Source: Nakamurella flava | GTDB lineage: Bacteria; Actinomycetota; Actinomycetes; Mycobacteriales; Nakamurellaceae | Reading direction: 5' to 3' | Length of the DNA stretch: 64,000 nt | Assembly: GCF_005298075.1 (NCBI RefSeq) | Contig: NZ_SZZH01000001.1 | Span: 372,001-436,000 of the forward strand | In this document: piece by piece, positions 16,623-27,809 of the stretch | How positions within the stretch are numbered: the first letter of the stretch is position 1 | Layout: the number at the start of each line of letters is the position of its first letter | The notes under the pieces: model-generated | What the model saw: only the letters and a program-made list of their open reading frames with translations | Databases searched by the model: none | What the model was told of the DNA's origin: nothing | Position numbers and translations under genes: made by a program

Positions 16623-17561
16623 ATGGCCACGATCGGCATCGACATCGGCGGGACCTCGGTCCGCGCCGCGATCGTCTCGTCGGACGGTGAGGTCCTGACC
16701 TCCCTGCGCGACCGCACGCCGCGGACCGAGCGGGAGACCGAGGACCTCCTGGTGACACTCATCGGCAAGTTGTCGGCGACCATGCCGATCAGCGCGGCCG
16801 GGCTGGCCGTGGCCGGGTTCATCTCGGCCGATCGGCAGCGGGTCATGTTCGCCCCGCACCTGGCCTGGCGGGACGCCGACGTACCCCGCCGGATCAGCGA
16901 GCGGGTCGGCCTGCCCGTCGTCATGGAGCACGACGTCAACGCCGCGGCCTGGGCCGAGTACCGGCTGGGCGCCGCCGCGGGATCGCCGATCGCGCTGCTC
17001 ATCGCGCTCGGCACCGGCATCGGCGCGGGGCTGATCATCGACGGGCGCCTCTACCGTGGTGCTTTCGGGGTCGCCCCGGAACTCGGCCATCTGACGGTGG
17101 TGCCGGGGGGCCGGCCGTGCCCGTGCGGCAAGAAGGGCTGCTGGGAGCGGTACTGCTCGGGCACCGCGTTGGCCGACACCGCCCGCGAGTTCATGGCCAC
17201 GGGTGAGGCGCCGGTGCTGTGGCGCCTGTGCGAGGGCGACCCGGCGGCGCTCACCGGCACCATGGTCGCGATCGCCGCCACCGAGCAGGACCCGGCCGCG
17301 TTGGCCGCGATGGACGACCTGGGCCGGTGGCTGGCCACCGGGTTGTCCCTGGTGACCGACGTGCTCGACCCCGAGGCCATCGTCATCGGCGGCGGCGTGT
17401 CGAGCGCGGCGGGGATGTTCCTGCCGCTGGCGGTCTCCCAGTTCGGGACACTCATCACCGGGGCCGGGCACCGCCCGCTGCCGCGGATCGAGCTGGCCCG
17501 CTTCGGCGATCGGGCGGCCGTCATCGGCGCCGCCCTGCAGGCGGCCGCGGTCACCGGCTAG
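16623..17561 (+). CDS. glkA: ROK-family glucokinase
   Basis: The 312-residue protein is a ROK kinase: ATP-binding DIGGT at residues 6-10, EHDVNAAAWAEYRLG with the catalytic Asp, GTGIGAGLI, a glycine-rich ELGHLTV, and the zinc-binding CPCGKKGCWE motif. It phosphorylates glucose with ATP; in Streptomyces the orthologous glkA also mediates carbon repression. AGGAG lies 5-9 nt before the ATG. The 217-nt gap upstream holds no recognised gene. It is convergent with the next gene, with a 3-nt gap. Confidence 0.9.
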   Translation: MATIGIDIGGTSVRAAIVSSDGEVLTSLRDRTPRTERETEDLLVTLIGKLSATMPISAAGLAVAGFISADRQRVMFAPHLAWRDADVPRRISERVGLPVVMEHDVNAAAWAEYRLGAAAGSPIALLIALGTGIGAGLIIDGRLYRGAFGVAPELGHLTVVPGGRPCPCGKKGCWERYCSGTALADTAREFMATGEAPVLWRLCEGDPAALTGTMVAIAATEQDPAALAAMDDLGRWLATGLSLVTDVLDPEAIVIGGGVSSAAGMFLPLAVSQFGTLITGAGHRPLPRIELARFGDRAAVIGAALQAAAVTG

Positions 17562-17564
17562 CGG

Positions 17565-18338
17565 TCAGACGATCGCGCCGTCGTCCGGATCGTCGCCGCC
17601 GTCACGGCGGGAGCGCAGCCCCCACACCAGGAGCCCGGCCCCGCCGAAGAGCAGCAGGACGGACAGCACCAGCGCCGCGTCGGACGCCAGGGTCAGCAGG
17701 CCGGGGCGCACCAGCAGGACGACGCCGGCGACCAGGCAGAGCAGCGCGGCCACGGTGCGGCCGCGGGGGCGGGGGACCGGCGGCGGCTCCGGTGGCTCGA
17801 AATGTTCCTGATCGGCGTCGCGGGCCGCCTTGACCTCGGCCTCGTGGGCCTCGAACGCGGCCAGCTCGGCCTCCCGCTCGACCCGCCGGAACTCGCGCCG
17901 CTGGGCCCGTTCGTGAGCCCGCCGCTCCCGTTCCCGTCGGGTGAGCTCCCGTTCCAGGGCCTCGCGGTCGGCCCGCCGGTCCCGTTCGTGCGCCGCCGTC
18001 GTCTGGGGGTCGGCGGCGTCCGCGTCGCCGGCTGCCCCGGGGGTGACCGTCGGGCCGGGGGCGCCGTGGTCCTGGGCCGCCCCGCCGGTCGCCGGGTCGG
18101 GGTCGTCGGGCACCGCGTCGGACCGGCGCAGCCCCCAGCGCATCGACGGCTCCAGACCGGCGACGATGCCGCCGAACAGGGCGTCGACGTCGTCATCGGA
18201 CAGCGAACGCGCCGCACCCGACCGTCCGTCGCCGGGGGCGTCGGCGCCCGGTGTCGGGTCGGCGTCGTCCGGGCCGTCGGGCCGGTTCGGCTCCCGCGGG
18301 TCCTCGGGGGGTTCGGGGGGTTCGGGGGCGACGGTCAC
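17565..18338 (-). CDS. Hypothetical protein with charged coiled coil and two C-terminal membrane segments
   Basis: I do not recognise this 257-residue protein. The N-terminus is Pro/Asp-rich and probably disordered. DDDVDALFGGIVAGLEPSM near residue 60 may be a short helix. Residues about 130-190 form a highly charged Arg/Glu/Ala helix. Two hydrophobic segments (TVAALLCLVAGVVLLV and ALVLSVLLLFGGAGLLVW) end the protein. The GTG at 18338 overlaps the stop of the upstream hydrolase gene (GTGA), so the two are coupled. An upstream extension of the frame is antisense overlap with the hydrolase and was not used. Confidence 0.65.
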   Translation of the reverse strand: MTVAPEPPEPPEDPREPNRPDGPDDADPTPGADAPGDGRSGAARSLSDDDVDALFGGIVAGLEPSMRWGLRRSDAVPDDPDPATGGAAQDHGAPGPTVTPGAAGDADAADPQTTAAHERDRRADREALERELTRRERERRAHERAQRREFRRVEREAELAAFEAHEAEVKAARDADQEHFEPPEPPPVPRPRGRTVAALLCLVAGVVLLVRPGLLTLASDAALVLSVLLLFGGAGLLVWGLRSRRDGGDDPDDGAIV

Positions 18339-19099
18339 GATCGCACCGCCGTGACCCGGGCGATGAATTCGTCGGCCGTGGCGAAGATCAGGTCGGCGTC
18401 GAAGTCCATGGTGGCCACGTGCAGGCTGTTCTCCAGGACCACGGTCGTGACGTCGGCGGACCCGACGCCGTCCCGGACCACCTCGGCGTTCTCGGGTTCG
18501 ACGATCGGATCGACCCGGGAGTGCAGCAGCAGGGTCGGCGCGACGACCCGCGGCAGGTCGGCCCGGACGACCGGCCAGGCCCGGGACAGCGAGTACATGG
18601 CCCGCACGGGGATGACCCGGTACCCGGGCTCGGTGACCCCCGGTTTGGCGATGCTGCCGACGATGCCCGGGTAGGCCGGCAGCACCCAGCGCAGCAGGGG
18701 GAGCAGGGCGGCGTCCTTGCGCAGCGTCATCACCGACGGGTTGACCAGCACGATGCCGGCCATCGCCGTCGGGTACAGCTCGGCCAGCCGGAGGGTGAGC
18801 GTGCCGCCCATGGACAGGCCGACGACGACGACGGCCCGGCAGCGGGTGGTCAGGTCCTGCAGCTCGGCGGTGACCGTGGCCAGCCAGTCGTCGAACCCGG
18901 TGCGGTTGGCGTCCTGCCAGCGGGTGCCGTGTCCGGGCAGCAACGGCAGGCGGACCTGGTAGCCGGCGGCGGCCAGGTGGTCGGCCCAGGCGCGCAGCGA
19001 ACCGGGGGTGCCGGGGAACCCGTGACAGAGCAGGACGCCGACGTCGGCGTGCTCGCCGTGGCCGGGAGCCGAGAACGGCTCCGACGACGGACCTGACAT
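18335..19099 (-). CDS. Alpha/beta-hydrolase, carboxylesterase/monoacylglycerol-lipase-like
   Basis: The 254-residue protein has all landmarks of Est30-type carboxylesterases: CHGFPGTPGSL (oxyanion), GLSMGG with the nucleophile Ser, HSRVDPIVEP with the acid Asp, and NSLHVATMDFD with the catalytic His. It probably hydrolyses short acyl esters or monoacylglycerols. No signal peptide. It lies divergently from the acyltransferase gene, which may reflect a shared lipid context. Confidence 0.87.
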   Translation of the reverse strand: MSGPSSEPFSAPGHGEHADVGVLLCHGFPGTPGSLRAWADHLAAAGYQVRLPLLPGHGTRWQDANRTGFDDWLATVTAELQDLTTRCRAVVVVGLSMGGTLTLRLAELYPTAMAGIVLVNPSVMTLRKDAALLPLLRWVLPAYPGIVGSIAKPGVTEPGYRVIPVRAMYSLSRAWPVVRADLPRVVAPTLLLHSRVDPIVEPENAEVVRDGVGSADVTTVVLENSLHVATMDFDADLIFATADEFIARVTAVRS

Positions 19100-19340
19100 G
19101 CGGGCTCCCTGGGCGGCGGCGCGGGGTGGACCGGACGGTGGGACGAGCGGCGGGACGGCGCCCCGGCGGGGTGGACGACGGTCCCGACCGGACCATCGAT
19201 CCTGACCTCATCGTCCCACGTGCCCGCGGGGTGCCGGTGTCGCAGGCGGCGGCAGTCGCCCCACCGGCGTACGGTTACCGCAAACACCGGCCGCGAGTGC
19301 CCTCCGCCCGGCCGGGATCGCCGACGGAAGGCGCGCCAGC

Positions 19341-20218
19341 GTGCTCTACAACCTCTACAAATACGTGCTGCTCGGACCGCTGCTCCGGCTGTTCTTCCCG
19401 TGCAAGGTGGTGGGCGCCGAGTACGTGCCCGCCTCCGGCGGAGCGGTGCTGGTCGGCAATCACGTGTCGGTGGCGGACTCCTTCTTCACCCCGCTGTACA
19501 TCAAGCGTCGCGTGTACTACCTGGCCAAGGCCGAGTACTTCACCGAAAAGGGCGTCAAGGGCTTCCTGAAGAAGATGTTCTTCAGTGGCGCGGGTCAGGT
19601 GCCGATCGACCGCAGCGGGGCCAACGCGGCCCGCGACGCCCTGGACACCGGCAGCCGGTTGCTCAACCGGGGCGAGTTGCTCGGCATCTACCCCGAGGGC
19701 ACCCGTTCCCCGGACGGTCGGCTCTACAAGGGCAAGACCGGCGTGGCCCGGATGGTGCTGGAGACCGGGGTGCCGGTCGTCCCGATCGCCATGATCGGCA
19801 CCGACCGGGTCGCCCCGATCGGTGCCAAGATGTGGCGGCCGGGGAAGATCCAGATGATCGTCGGCCGGCCGCTGGACTTCTCGCGGTACGAGGGGATGGC
19901 CGGGGACCGGTTCGTCGAACGGTCGATGACCGACGAGATCATGTACCGCCTGATGGAGCTGTCCGGTCAGGAGTACGTCGACGTGTACGCGGCCAAGGTG
20001 AAGGCCGATCTGGAGGAGGCCAAGAAGAGCGGTCGCCCCGCCGGTCACGCCGCGGTGGCGCCGATCAAGCCCACCGGCCGGGCCGCGCGCAAGGCGCGTC
20101 GCGCCGCGAAGAAGGCGGCCCGGGCGGGCCGGACTGCGTCGGACACCTCGCCGACCACCTCCCGTTTCGAGGGTCGGGGCCCGGGCACCGTGACCCGTCT
20201 GCCGGGGACCAAGGCCGG

Positions 20219-20222
<4 letters not shown>
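19341..20222 (+). CDS. 1-acyl-glycerol-3-phosphate acyltransferase (PlsC-like), Rv2182c-like
   Basis: The 293-residue protein shows the glycerolipid acyltransferase motifs: NHVSVAD (HX4D), YFTEKGVKGFLKK, then YPEGTRSPDGRLYKGK and VPVVPIAMIG. It probably transfers acyl chains to lysophosphatidic acid or a related lipid at the inner membrane face. The C-terminal Lys/Arg/Ala tail of about 60 residues is basic and may bind membrane or nucleic acid. GGAAGG precedes the GTG. The stop overlaps the next gene (GTGA). The position matches mycobacterial Rv2182c near RNase AS and the DAHP synthase. Confidence 0.88.
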
Positions 20223-22178
<1,956 letters not shown>

Positions 22179-22197
22179 GCGGTTCTCGACCGGTGGG

Positions 22198-22845
22198 TCA
22201 GGGCGGGCCGGGGTAGCGCGCCCCGTCCGGGCCCACCGGTGGCTCGTCGTCCCGATCGGCCAGTTCGACGCCGGCCACCAGCCGGGCGTGGACGGCCATC
22301 GGGTGCTCGGCGCCGGGCCGCCAGTGGCAGAACAGCCGACCCAGCGGGTACCTCACGGTGCCGAACCACGGTTCGACGTGCCGGCCGAGGTCGGTCAGCC
22401 CGATCCGCCGCGCCACCGCGGCCGATGCGGTGTTGTGCGGCCACATGACCGCCCACACCCGAGGCTCGCCGGCCGCGAGGGCGTGGGCCAGCAGCGCGGC
22501 CGCTGCCTCGCTGACCCACCCGTGGCCCTGGGCATCGGGGTGCAGGTACCAGCCCAGATGGACGTCCCCCGTCTCGTCCAGCAGCGGCGGGAACCGCTCG
22601 ATCATCGCCGAGCCGACCGGCTGTCCGACCTCGTCGGGCACGATCGCCCAGCGCCGTTCGAGTCCGGTGTCCCGGGCGTCGGCGGCGATGCCCTCGAGGA
22701 CGCGCTCCCGCGTCCAGCTGCGCTGGGAGGATCCCAGCCAGCCGTTCACCTCCGGCCGCCGCACGATGTCGAACAGCAGATCGGCGTCGTCCGGCCGCCA
22801 GGGCCGTAACAGCAGCCGTGCGGTGCGCAGTTCGGCGGGCTTCAT
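22198..22845 (-). CDS. GNAT-family N-acetyltransferase (RimJ/RimL-like)
   Basis: The 215-residue protein begins TARLLLRPWRPDDADLLFDI, the typical RimJ/RimL-type opening, and has the acetyl-CoA-binding stretch QGHGWVSEAAAALLAHAL near the middle and HNTASAAVARRIGL afterwards. The acceptor is unknown. GAGGTGG lies before the ATG at 22845. It is convergent with aroG, with a 19-nt gap, and downstream of the kinase gene on the same strand. Confidence 0.82.
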   Translation of the reverse strand: MKPAELRTARLLLRPWRPDDADLLFDIVRRPEVNGWLGSSQRSWTRERVLEGIAADARDTGLERRWAIVPDEVGQPVGSAMIERFPPLLDETGDVHLGWYLHPDAQGHGWVSEAAAALLAHALAAGEPRVWAVMWPHNTASAAVARRIGLTDLGRHVEPWFGTVRYPLGRLFCHWRPGAEHPMAVHARLVAGVELADRDDEPPVGPDGARYPGPP

Positions 22846-22885
22846 CGGCCCACCTCATCACGTCCCGGCCCGACCGGACCTGAAT

Positions 22886-25054
22886 TCAGGTCGCGGCGAC
22901 CGACACCGTCCCACCGGGCGGCACGCGTCCCCCGGCGTTCGGGGACTGGCTGAACACGGTCGCGCCCTCGCCGCCGAAGAACGTGGTGTCCTCGAACTGC
23001 AGGCCGAGTTGCTGGACGATGCGGCGGGCGTCGGCGACCGATCGGCCGTCGAGGTCGGGAACCTGGACGGCGTTGGACGGCACCAGGAAGATGGCGGCGG
23101 CCTGCGGGTCGACCCGGGTGCCCGCCGGGAGGTCGGAGCGGACCACGCTGCCGCCGTTCACACCGGCGTCGAAGACCGGCGTGCCCACCGTGACCGTCCA
23201 GCCGTCCCGTTCCAGGGCGGTCCGGGCCGTGTCGACCGCGGTGCCGCGGAGGGTGGGCACGGTGAGGGACTGGGCGACGACGAGATCGACCGCCGACCCC
23301 CGCGGCGCGCGGTCGCCGGGCGCCGGGGTGGAGTCGAGCACCGTGCCGGCCTCGACGTCGGCGTCGAAGCGCCGGGTGACGGTGCCGGTCCGCAGACCCG
23401 CCGAGACAAGGGTGGCGGCCGCGTCGGTCTCGCTGTCGCCGGCGATCTCGGGGACGTCGACCGGCGCCGGGCCGGCCGACAGCACGAGGGTCACGTCGGC
23501 GCCGACGGTCAGCGTGGTGCCGGATGTCGGGTCGGTCCGCAATACCGTGCCGGCCGGGGCGGTGTCGTCGAAGGCCGGACTGCCGGTCCGCGGCGTCAGA
23601 TCCGCGCCGGACACGGCGGCGGTGGCGATGTCGACCGGGGTACCGGCGGCGACGTCGGGGACCACCGGCCGCCCGAGGGAAACGTCCAGCTCCACCTCGG
23701 AACCGGTGAGCACCCGGTCGCCGGCGGTCGGCGCGCTGGCCGCGATCTGACCGGAGGGCACGGCGTCGTCGTGCCGGTTGACCACCCGGGGGGTGAGACC
23801 CGCGTCCCGGACGGCGTTCTCGGCCGCCGACTGGGTCAGCCCGACGACCGTGGGCGCCGCTGACCAGCGACCGCTGAACCACCAGCCGCCGGCCGCGGCG
23901 ATCATCCCGAGCACCAGGGCGGCGATCAGCGCGATCGCCCAGACGCGGCGCCGGCGGGACACGGGGAGCGGGCTGTCGTCGGCACCGGTCTCGTCGACCG
24001 GGTCGGGCAGCGATCGGTCGGGCGCGCCGACCACCGTGGCGTGGCCCGGGCGGGTCGCTCCGGCGGGCGGGGTCGGACGGGGGCCGTGGAGGACACGGGT
24101 GCCGTCGTCGGCGGACGTCGCCGGGTCGGGCGTGCCGGCATCGGAGGGCGCCGGGGCCGGGGGCGGGGCCGATCGTCGGGGCGCCGGAACGACGACGGTG
24201 GGCAGTCCGTCGGCGTCGGCGGCCGCGATCAGCTGACGCAGGAACGCGGCAGCGTCCCGGGGGCGCGCCGCGGGGTCGCGTCGGGTCGCGGCGACGATCA
24301 GCCGGTCCAGCGTGGCCGGCACCTGCGTGCCGGCCGGCTCGGTCGAGGGGGGCGGCACGTCCCGGTGGACGTGGGCGTAGGCGACGGCCATCGGGGTGTC
24401 GCCCCCGTACGGCGGGTGCCCGGTCAGCATCTCCCAGGCCACGATCCCGGCGGCGTACACGTCGGTGCGGGGGTCGGCGGCGCCGGTCTCCACCTGTTCG
24501 GGCGCGAGGTAGGCGACCGTGCCGAGGATGACGTCGCCGGTGGCCAGGGTGGCCGAGTGCAGCGGCCGGACGAGCCCGAAGTCGGCGATCTTGACCGTGC
24601 CGGTCGAGGAGATCAGGACGTTCTCAGGTTTGACGTCGCGGTGCACCAGTCCGGCCGCGTGCGCGGCGGCGAGGGCGGCGAGCAGCGGCCGTAGCACGGC
24701 CACCGTGGTCGCCGGGTCCAGCGGCGCCCGCTGCCGCAGCAGGTCGCGCAGGGTGCCGCCGTCGACGAGTTCCATCACCAGGTAGACCCGGTCGCCGTCC
24801 CGGCCGAAGTCGTGGACGCCGACCACCCCGGGGTGGGCCAGCCCGGCGGACAGCCGCGCCTCCCGCTCGAACCGGGCCAGGAACGCGGGGTCGGCCGCGT
24901 AGGCCGGGCTCATCACCTTGATGGCGACCGCCCGGTCCAGCCGGAGGTCCAGGCCGCGGTAGACGGTCGACATGCCCCCGCGGGCGATCGGGGAACCGAC
25001 CCGGTACCGGCCGTCGAGCAGGGTGCCGCTCGCCAGACCGGTCTCGTTCCCCAC
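22886..25054 (-). CDS. pknL: PASTA-domain serine/threonine protein kinase in the pknL position
   Basis: The 722-residue protein has an N-terminal Hanks kinase domain (about 15-275) with AIKVM lysine, HRDVKPEN catalytic loop, DFG and TVAYLAPEQ. A disordered linker follows, then one membrane segment (WAIALIAALVLGMIAAAGGWW, about 375-397), then five extracellular PASTA repeats to the C-terminus (first residues such as VVGLTQS, VPDVAAG, VPEIAGD, VPTLRGT, VPDLDGR). PASTA repeats sense peptidoglycan fragments. It is divergent from an Rv2175c-like gene, as pknL is in mycobacteria, where Rv2175c is a PknL substrate. Mycobacterial PknL lacks PASTA repeats; corynebacterial PknL has them. Confidence 0.9.
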   Translation of the reverse strand: MGNETGLASGTLLDGRYRVGSPIARGGMSTVYRGLDLRLDRAVAIKVMSPAYAADPAFLARFEREARLSAGLAHPGVVGVHDFGRDGDRVYLVMELVDGGTLRDLLRQRAPLDPATTVAVLRPLLAALAAAHAAGLVHRDVKPENVLISSTGTVKIADFGLVRPLHSATLATGDVILGTVAYLAPEQVETGAADPRTDVYAAGIVAWEMLTGHPPYGGDTPMAVAYAHVHRDVPPPSTEPAGTQVPATLDRLIVAATRRDPAARPRDAAAFLRQLIAAADADGLPTVVVPAPRRSAPPPAPAPSDAGTPDPATSADDGTRVLHGPRPTPPAGATRPGHATVVGAPDRSLPDPVDETGADDSPLPVSRRRRVWAIALIAALVLGMIAAAGGWWFSGRWSAAPTVVGLTQSAAENAVRDAGLTPRVVNRHDDAVPSGQIAASAPTAGDRVLTGSEVELDVSLGRPVVPDVAAGTPVDIATAAVSGADLTPRTGSPAFDDTAPAGTVLRTDPTSGTTLTVGADVTLVLSAGPAPVDVPEIAGDSETDAAATLVSAGLRTGTVTRRFDADVEAGTVLDSTPAPGDRAPRGSAVDLVVAQSLTVPTLRGTAVDTARTALERDGWTVTVGTPVFDAGVNGGSVVRSDLPAGTRVDPQAAAIFLVPSNAVQVPDLDGRSVADARRIVQQLGLQFEDTTFFGGEGATVFSQSPNAGGRVPPGGTVSVAAT

Positions 25055-25060
25055 GTGCGC

Positions 25061-25066
25061 AGTCTA
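25061..25066 (-). promoter_or_regulatory. -10 hexamer TAGACT for leaderless kinase mRNA
   Basis: On the minus strand TAGACT is followed by 6 nt and the kinase GTG at 25054, with no ribosome-binding site. Confidence 0.5.
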
Positions 25067-25185
25067 GGTGGGGGGTGCGGTCACAGGCGGGGATCCCGGC
25101 AGGTCACCGGCCCGATCGGTGATCTCCGCGCCAGCGCGGTGGGTGGTGGGTGCGAACGACCGGAGGTCCGTGACAGGCTGGTCGG

Positions 25186-25569
25186 GTGAGCGAGCATTCC
25201 CCCCACGGTTCCGATCTGACCCCCGTCCCCGGCCAGCCCCGGTACCTGCCGTTGCCGAAGGTCGCCGAGCAGCTCGGCATCATCGTCACCAAGGTCCATC
25301 AGTTGGTGCGGGACCGCAGTCTGCTGGCCGTCCGCCGGGACGGCATCCTGGTGATCCCGGGCGAGTTCGTCGACCCGGAGAACCCCGTCGGGGCGGTCAA
25401 GGGCCTGCCCGGGACGATCACCGTGCTGACCGACGCCGGTTACTCCGACCAGGAGATCATCGACTGGCTGTTCGAGGCTGACGAGAGCCTGCCCGGCACC
25501 CCCATCCAGGCCCTGCGGGAGAACCGCGGCCGTGAGGTGCACCGTCGGGCCCAGACCGCCGGTTTCTGA
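25186..25569 (+). CDS. Rv2175c-family DNA-binding helix-turn-helix protein
   Basis: The 127-residue protein has a central winged HTH: YLPLPKVAEQLGIIVTKVHQLVRD and LLAVRRDGILVIPGEF. The C-terminal helix region (YSDQEIIDWLFEADESLPG) is typical of Rv2175c. In M. tuberculosis, Rv2175c is phosphorylated by PknL, which abolishes DNA binding; the divergent arrangement here suggests the same pairing. A CAGGCT hexamer ends 6 nt before the GTG at 25186; the GGAGG at 25162 is too far away to be its ribosome-binding site. Confidence 0.88.
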   Translation: MSEHSPHGSDLTPVPGQPRYLPLPKVAEQLGIIVTKVHQLVRDRSLLAVRRDGILVIPGEFVDPENPVGAVKGLPGTITVLTDAGYSDQEIIDWLFEADESLPGTPIQALRENRGREVHRRAQTAGF

Positions 25570-25593
25570 CCGGCGTACCCCAGGGAGAGAGCC

Positions 25594-26610
25594 ATGTACG
25601 GAGCCGTCATCCACGGCGCGGGGGACGTGCGCTTCGAGGAGCGCCCCGACCCGGTCGTCGTCGAGCCGACCGACGCGGTCGTCCGCACGGTCGCGGCCTG
25701 CGTGTGCGGGTCGGACCTGTGGCGCTACCGCGGGATCGCCCCGGTGCCGAAGCCCACGCCGATCGGTCACGAGTACGTGGGGGTCGTCGAATCCGTCGGC
25801 CGCGAGGTCACCTCGGTCCGGCCCGGCCAGTTCGTCGTCGGCGGCTTCCGGACCAGCGACAACACGTGCGAGTTGTGCCGGGCCGGGTTCCAGGCGAACT
25901 GCCTGCACGGCACGGGGTACGAGGGATGTCAGGCCGAGTACATCCGGGTGCCGAACGCCGACGGCACCCTCGTCGCCACCCCGGACGTCCCGGACGCCGA
26001 CCGCGTCCCGGATCTGCTGGCGTTGTCCGACGTGATGGCCACCGGCTGGCACGCCGCCGTCTCGGCCGGCGTGACGCCCGGCTGCACCGCCGTCGTCGTC
26101 GGAGACGGTGCGGTGGGCCTGAGCGGGGTGCTGGCGGCCGCCCAGCTGGGCGCCGAGCGGGTCATCGCGATGAGCCGGCACGCCGACCGGCAGGGGCTGG
26201 CCCGGCGGTTCGGCGCGACCGACGTGGTGGCCGAGCGGGGCACCGACGGCGCCGACCACGTCAAGGAGCTGACCGACGGCCTGGGGGCGCACGCCGTCCT
26301 GGAATGCGTGGGCACGCAGGACTCCGTCGATCAGGCCTTCGCCTGCGCCCGGGCCGGCGGCACCGTCGGCTGGGTCGGCGTGCCGCACGCCGGGACCCTG
26401 CCGCTGGAGGACATGTTCTGGCGCAACGTGGGCCTGCGCGGAGGGCTGGCCCCGGTCCGGGCCTACCTGGACGACCTGCTCGAGCGGGTGTGGTCCGGGG
26501 CGATCTGCCCGGGTCTGGTCTTCGACCTGACGCTCCCGCTGTCCGAGGTGGGCGAGGGCTACGCCGCGATGGACGAACGCCGGGCGATCAAGACCCTGCT
26601 GCAGCCCTGA
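25594..26610 (+). CDS. Zinc-dependent alcohol dehydrogenase family protein (338 aa)
   Basis: A GroES-like N-terminal half carries the catalytic-zinc Cys in CVCGSDLWRYRG and His-Glu in GHEYVG. The Rossmann half has GDGAVGLSGVLAA. In the structural-zinc loop the usual first Cys is Asp (SDNTCELCRAGFQANC), a pattern I associate with this subfamily. It should oxidise an alcohol or aldehyde with NAD(P); the substrate is unknown. GGGAGAGAG precedes the ATG. The gene lies 24 nt after the Rv2175c-like gene, on the same strand. Confidence 0.85.
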   Translation: MYGAVIHGAGDVRFEERPDPVVVEPTDAVVRTVAACVCGSDLWRYRGIAPVPKPTPIGHEYVGVVESVGREVTSVRPGQFVVGGFRTSDNTCELCRAGFQANCLHGTGYEGCQAEYIRVPNADGTLVATPDVPDADRVPDLLALSDVMATGWHAAVSAGVTPGCTAVVVGDGAVGLSGVLAAAQLGAERVIAMSRHADRQGLARRFGATDVVAERGTDGADHVKELTDGLGAHAVLECVGTQDSVDQAFACARAGGTVGWVGVPHAGTLPLEDMFWRNVGLRGGLAPVRAYLDDLLERVWSGAICPGLVFDLTLPLSEVGEGYAAMDERRAIKTLLQP

Positions 26611-26688
26611 CGGTCTGAGGCGTCCGCGGCACCCGTCAGGTGTGGGTGACCGGACTCTTCCTCAGTGATCTCGGCTCCCCAGGGACGT

Positions 26689-26740
26689 ACGGAACTCCCT
26701 GTCGACCGGGAGTCAGGATCTCCCGACAGGAGTTGTGTCC
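26689..26740. repeat. 52-bp palindromic repeat, copy A
   Basis: The element contains an imperfect hairpin at 26693-26734: outer arms AACTCC-CTGTCG and CGACAG-GAGTT, with an inner CGGGAG / CTCCCG pair around TCAGGAT. A second copy lies at 27810-27861 in the same orientation with 7 differences over 52 bp. The pair flanks a frameshifted gene. Confidence 0.75.
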
Positions 26741-26763
26741 TCGAGCGTGCCATCCGATGACCG

Positions 26764-27692
26764 TCACCCCCCACGAGTGCGTCCCCGGTCCAGCGTCCGT
26801 CTGATCCGGGCGGCCAGCGTCCTCGGGTCATCCAGGTCGGACCAGGTCCAGCGGACGACCTGCAACCCCAGGTCCCTGATCCGGTCCTCCCGTACCTTCT
26901 CCGCGAAGACCGCGTCTGCCTCGTTCCGTCCACCCGAGAGAACCCGGCTGTACTTCGCCTTGCCGTCGAACTCGCCGACCGTGCTGAACTCCGGCCACCA
27001 GAAATCGGTACGGGCCAGGACGCCGCCCTGCCGGTCGCGGACCCGGTACTGCAGTTCCGGACGAGGGAGTCCGGCCCGGTCGATGACGATGCGGCTGCGA
27101 GATTCACCGACGCTCTCGGCGCCGGGATCGGCGAAGGCGACAACCTGGTGGGCGGTCCGGACACCGCTGCGTCGGGTTGCCCGCGCTGCGGAGTCCGAGA
27201 GCTGGCCACGCGCGACGAGGCCACGGCGGAGAGCGTGATCCGCCGTGACCACCCCCGCGTCAAACCCGAAGACACGGGCGATGTCGACGACCGTCCGGGC
27301 TACCGTGGTGATGGGAATCCTGTTCAGCGTAGTGATCTCGTCGGGATCGAGGGCGGCGCAAAAGTGCGCAGGGTCCGTCGCCGGTGCCCGGAGTGAGTGG
27401 CGGGGTTGGTGACCTGGACGACCTCACCTGGCGGTCGGAGCAGATCGAGGCCGTGCAGGCAGGCTGCCGACAGATGACTGACCACGTGCTGGCCGCCGAG
27501 TTGGTCGACGGTCGCGGACACTCGGAGCCGGTGGATCTCCTCCGGTGAGAATCCGGCGACCGACGCCGAGCGGACGTAGAGCCCGCGGCGAACGACGCGC
27601 CATTCACCCCGGGCGACGCGACGCCGGATGTCGTCGCCGTTCAGTCCCCGCGCGAACGCGGCCGGCCGGGTGATCAACAGGTCGTCGGGCAT
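26764..27692 (-). pseudogene. Frameshifted AbiEi-antitoxin/DUF559-type protein gene
   Basis: Two same-strand frames make one actinobacterial AbiEi/DUF559-like protein of about 309 residues. Frame 1 (start 27692) gives the N-terminal wing-helix part MPDDLLITRPAAFARGL... to RTLRTFA, then runs to a stop at 27324. Frame 2 resumes with ALDPDEITTLNRIPITTVAR directly opposite and ends at 26764 with an endonuclease-like part (ARTDFWWPEFSTVGEFDGKAKY, then RDLGLQVVRWTW). The total span of 929 nt is one short of a multiple of three. The break is near 27355-27362, beside a run of four A. It is either a real deletion or a sequence error. Family role: putative restriction-like or toxin-antitoxin-related protein, function unproven. 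Confidence 0.8.
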
Positions 27693-27809
27693 TGGCCCAC
27701 CCTGCCGTCGGACATCGCGGCGGCTCCATCACCCGACCGACGATGTGGACCGCGCGGGGCTGATGGGGACAGGGCGACGAAATGGACCCACTGCACTCCG
27801 GGTCGGTGA

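Noticed and set aside
14466-17471. A 1001-codon minus-strand frame across SRPBCC, ArsA, Zn-ribbon and glucokinase genes
   Set aside because: It covers four well-supported plus-strand genes and encodes Arg/Gly/Pro-rich sequence without motifs.
17565-19211. A 548-codon frame joining the membrane protein with antisense-like N-terminal sequence
   Set aside because: The first half lies on the same strand but out of frame with the hydrolase gene; a GTG overlapping the hydrolase stop gives a sensible 257-residue protein.
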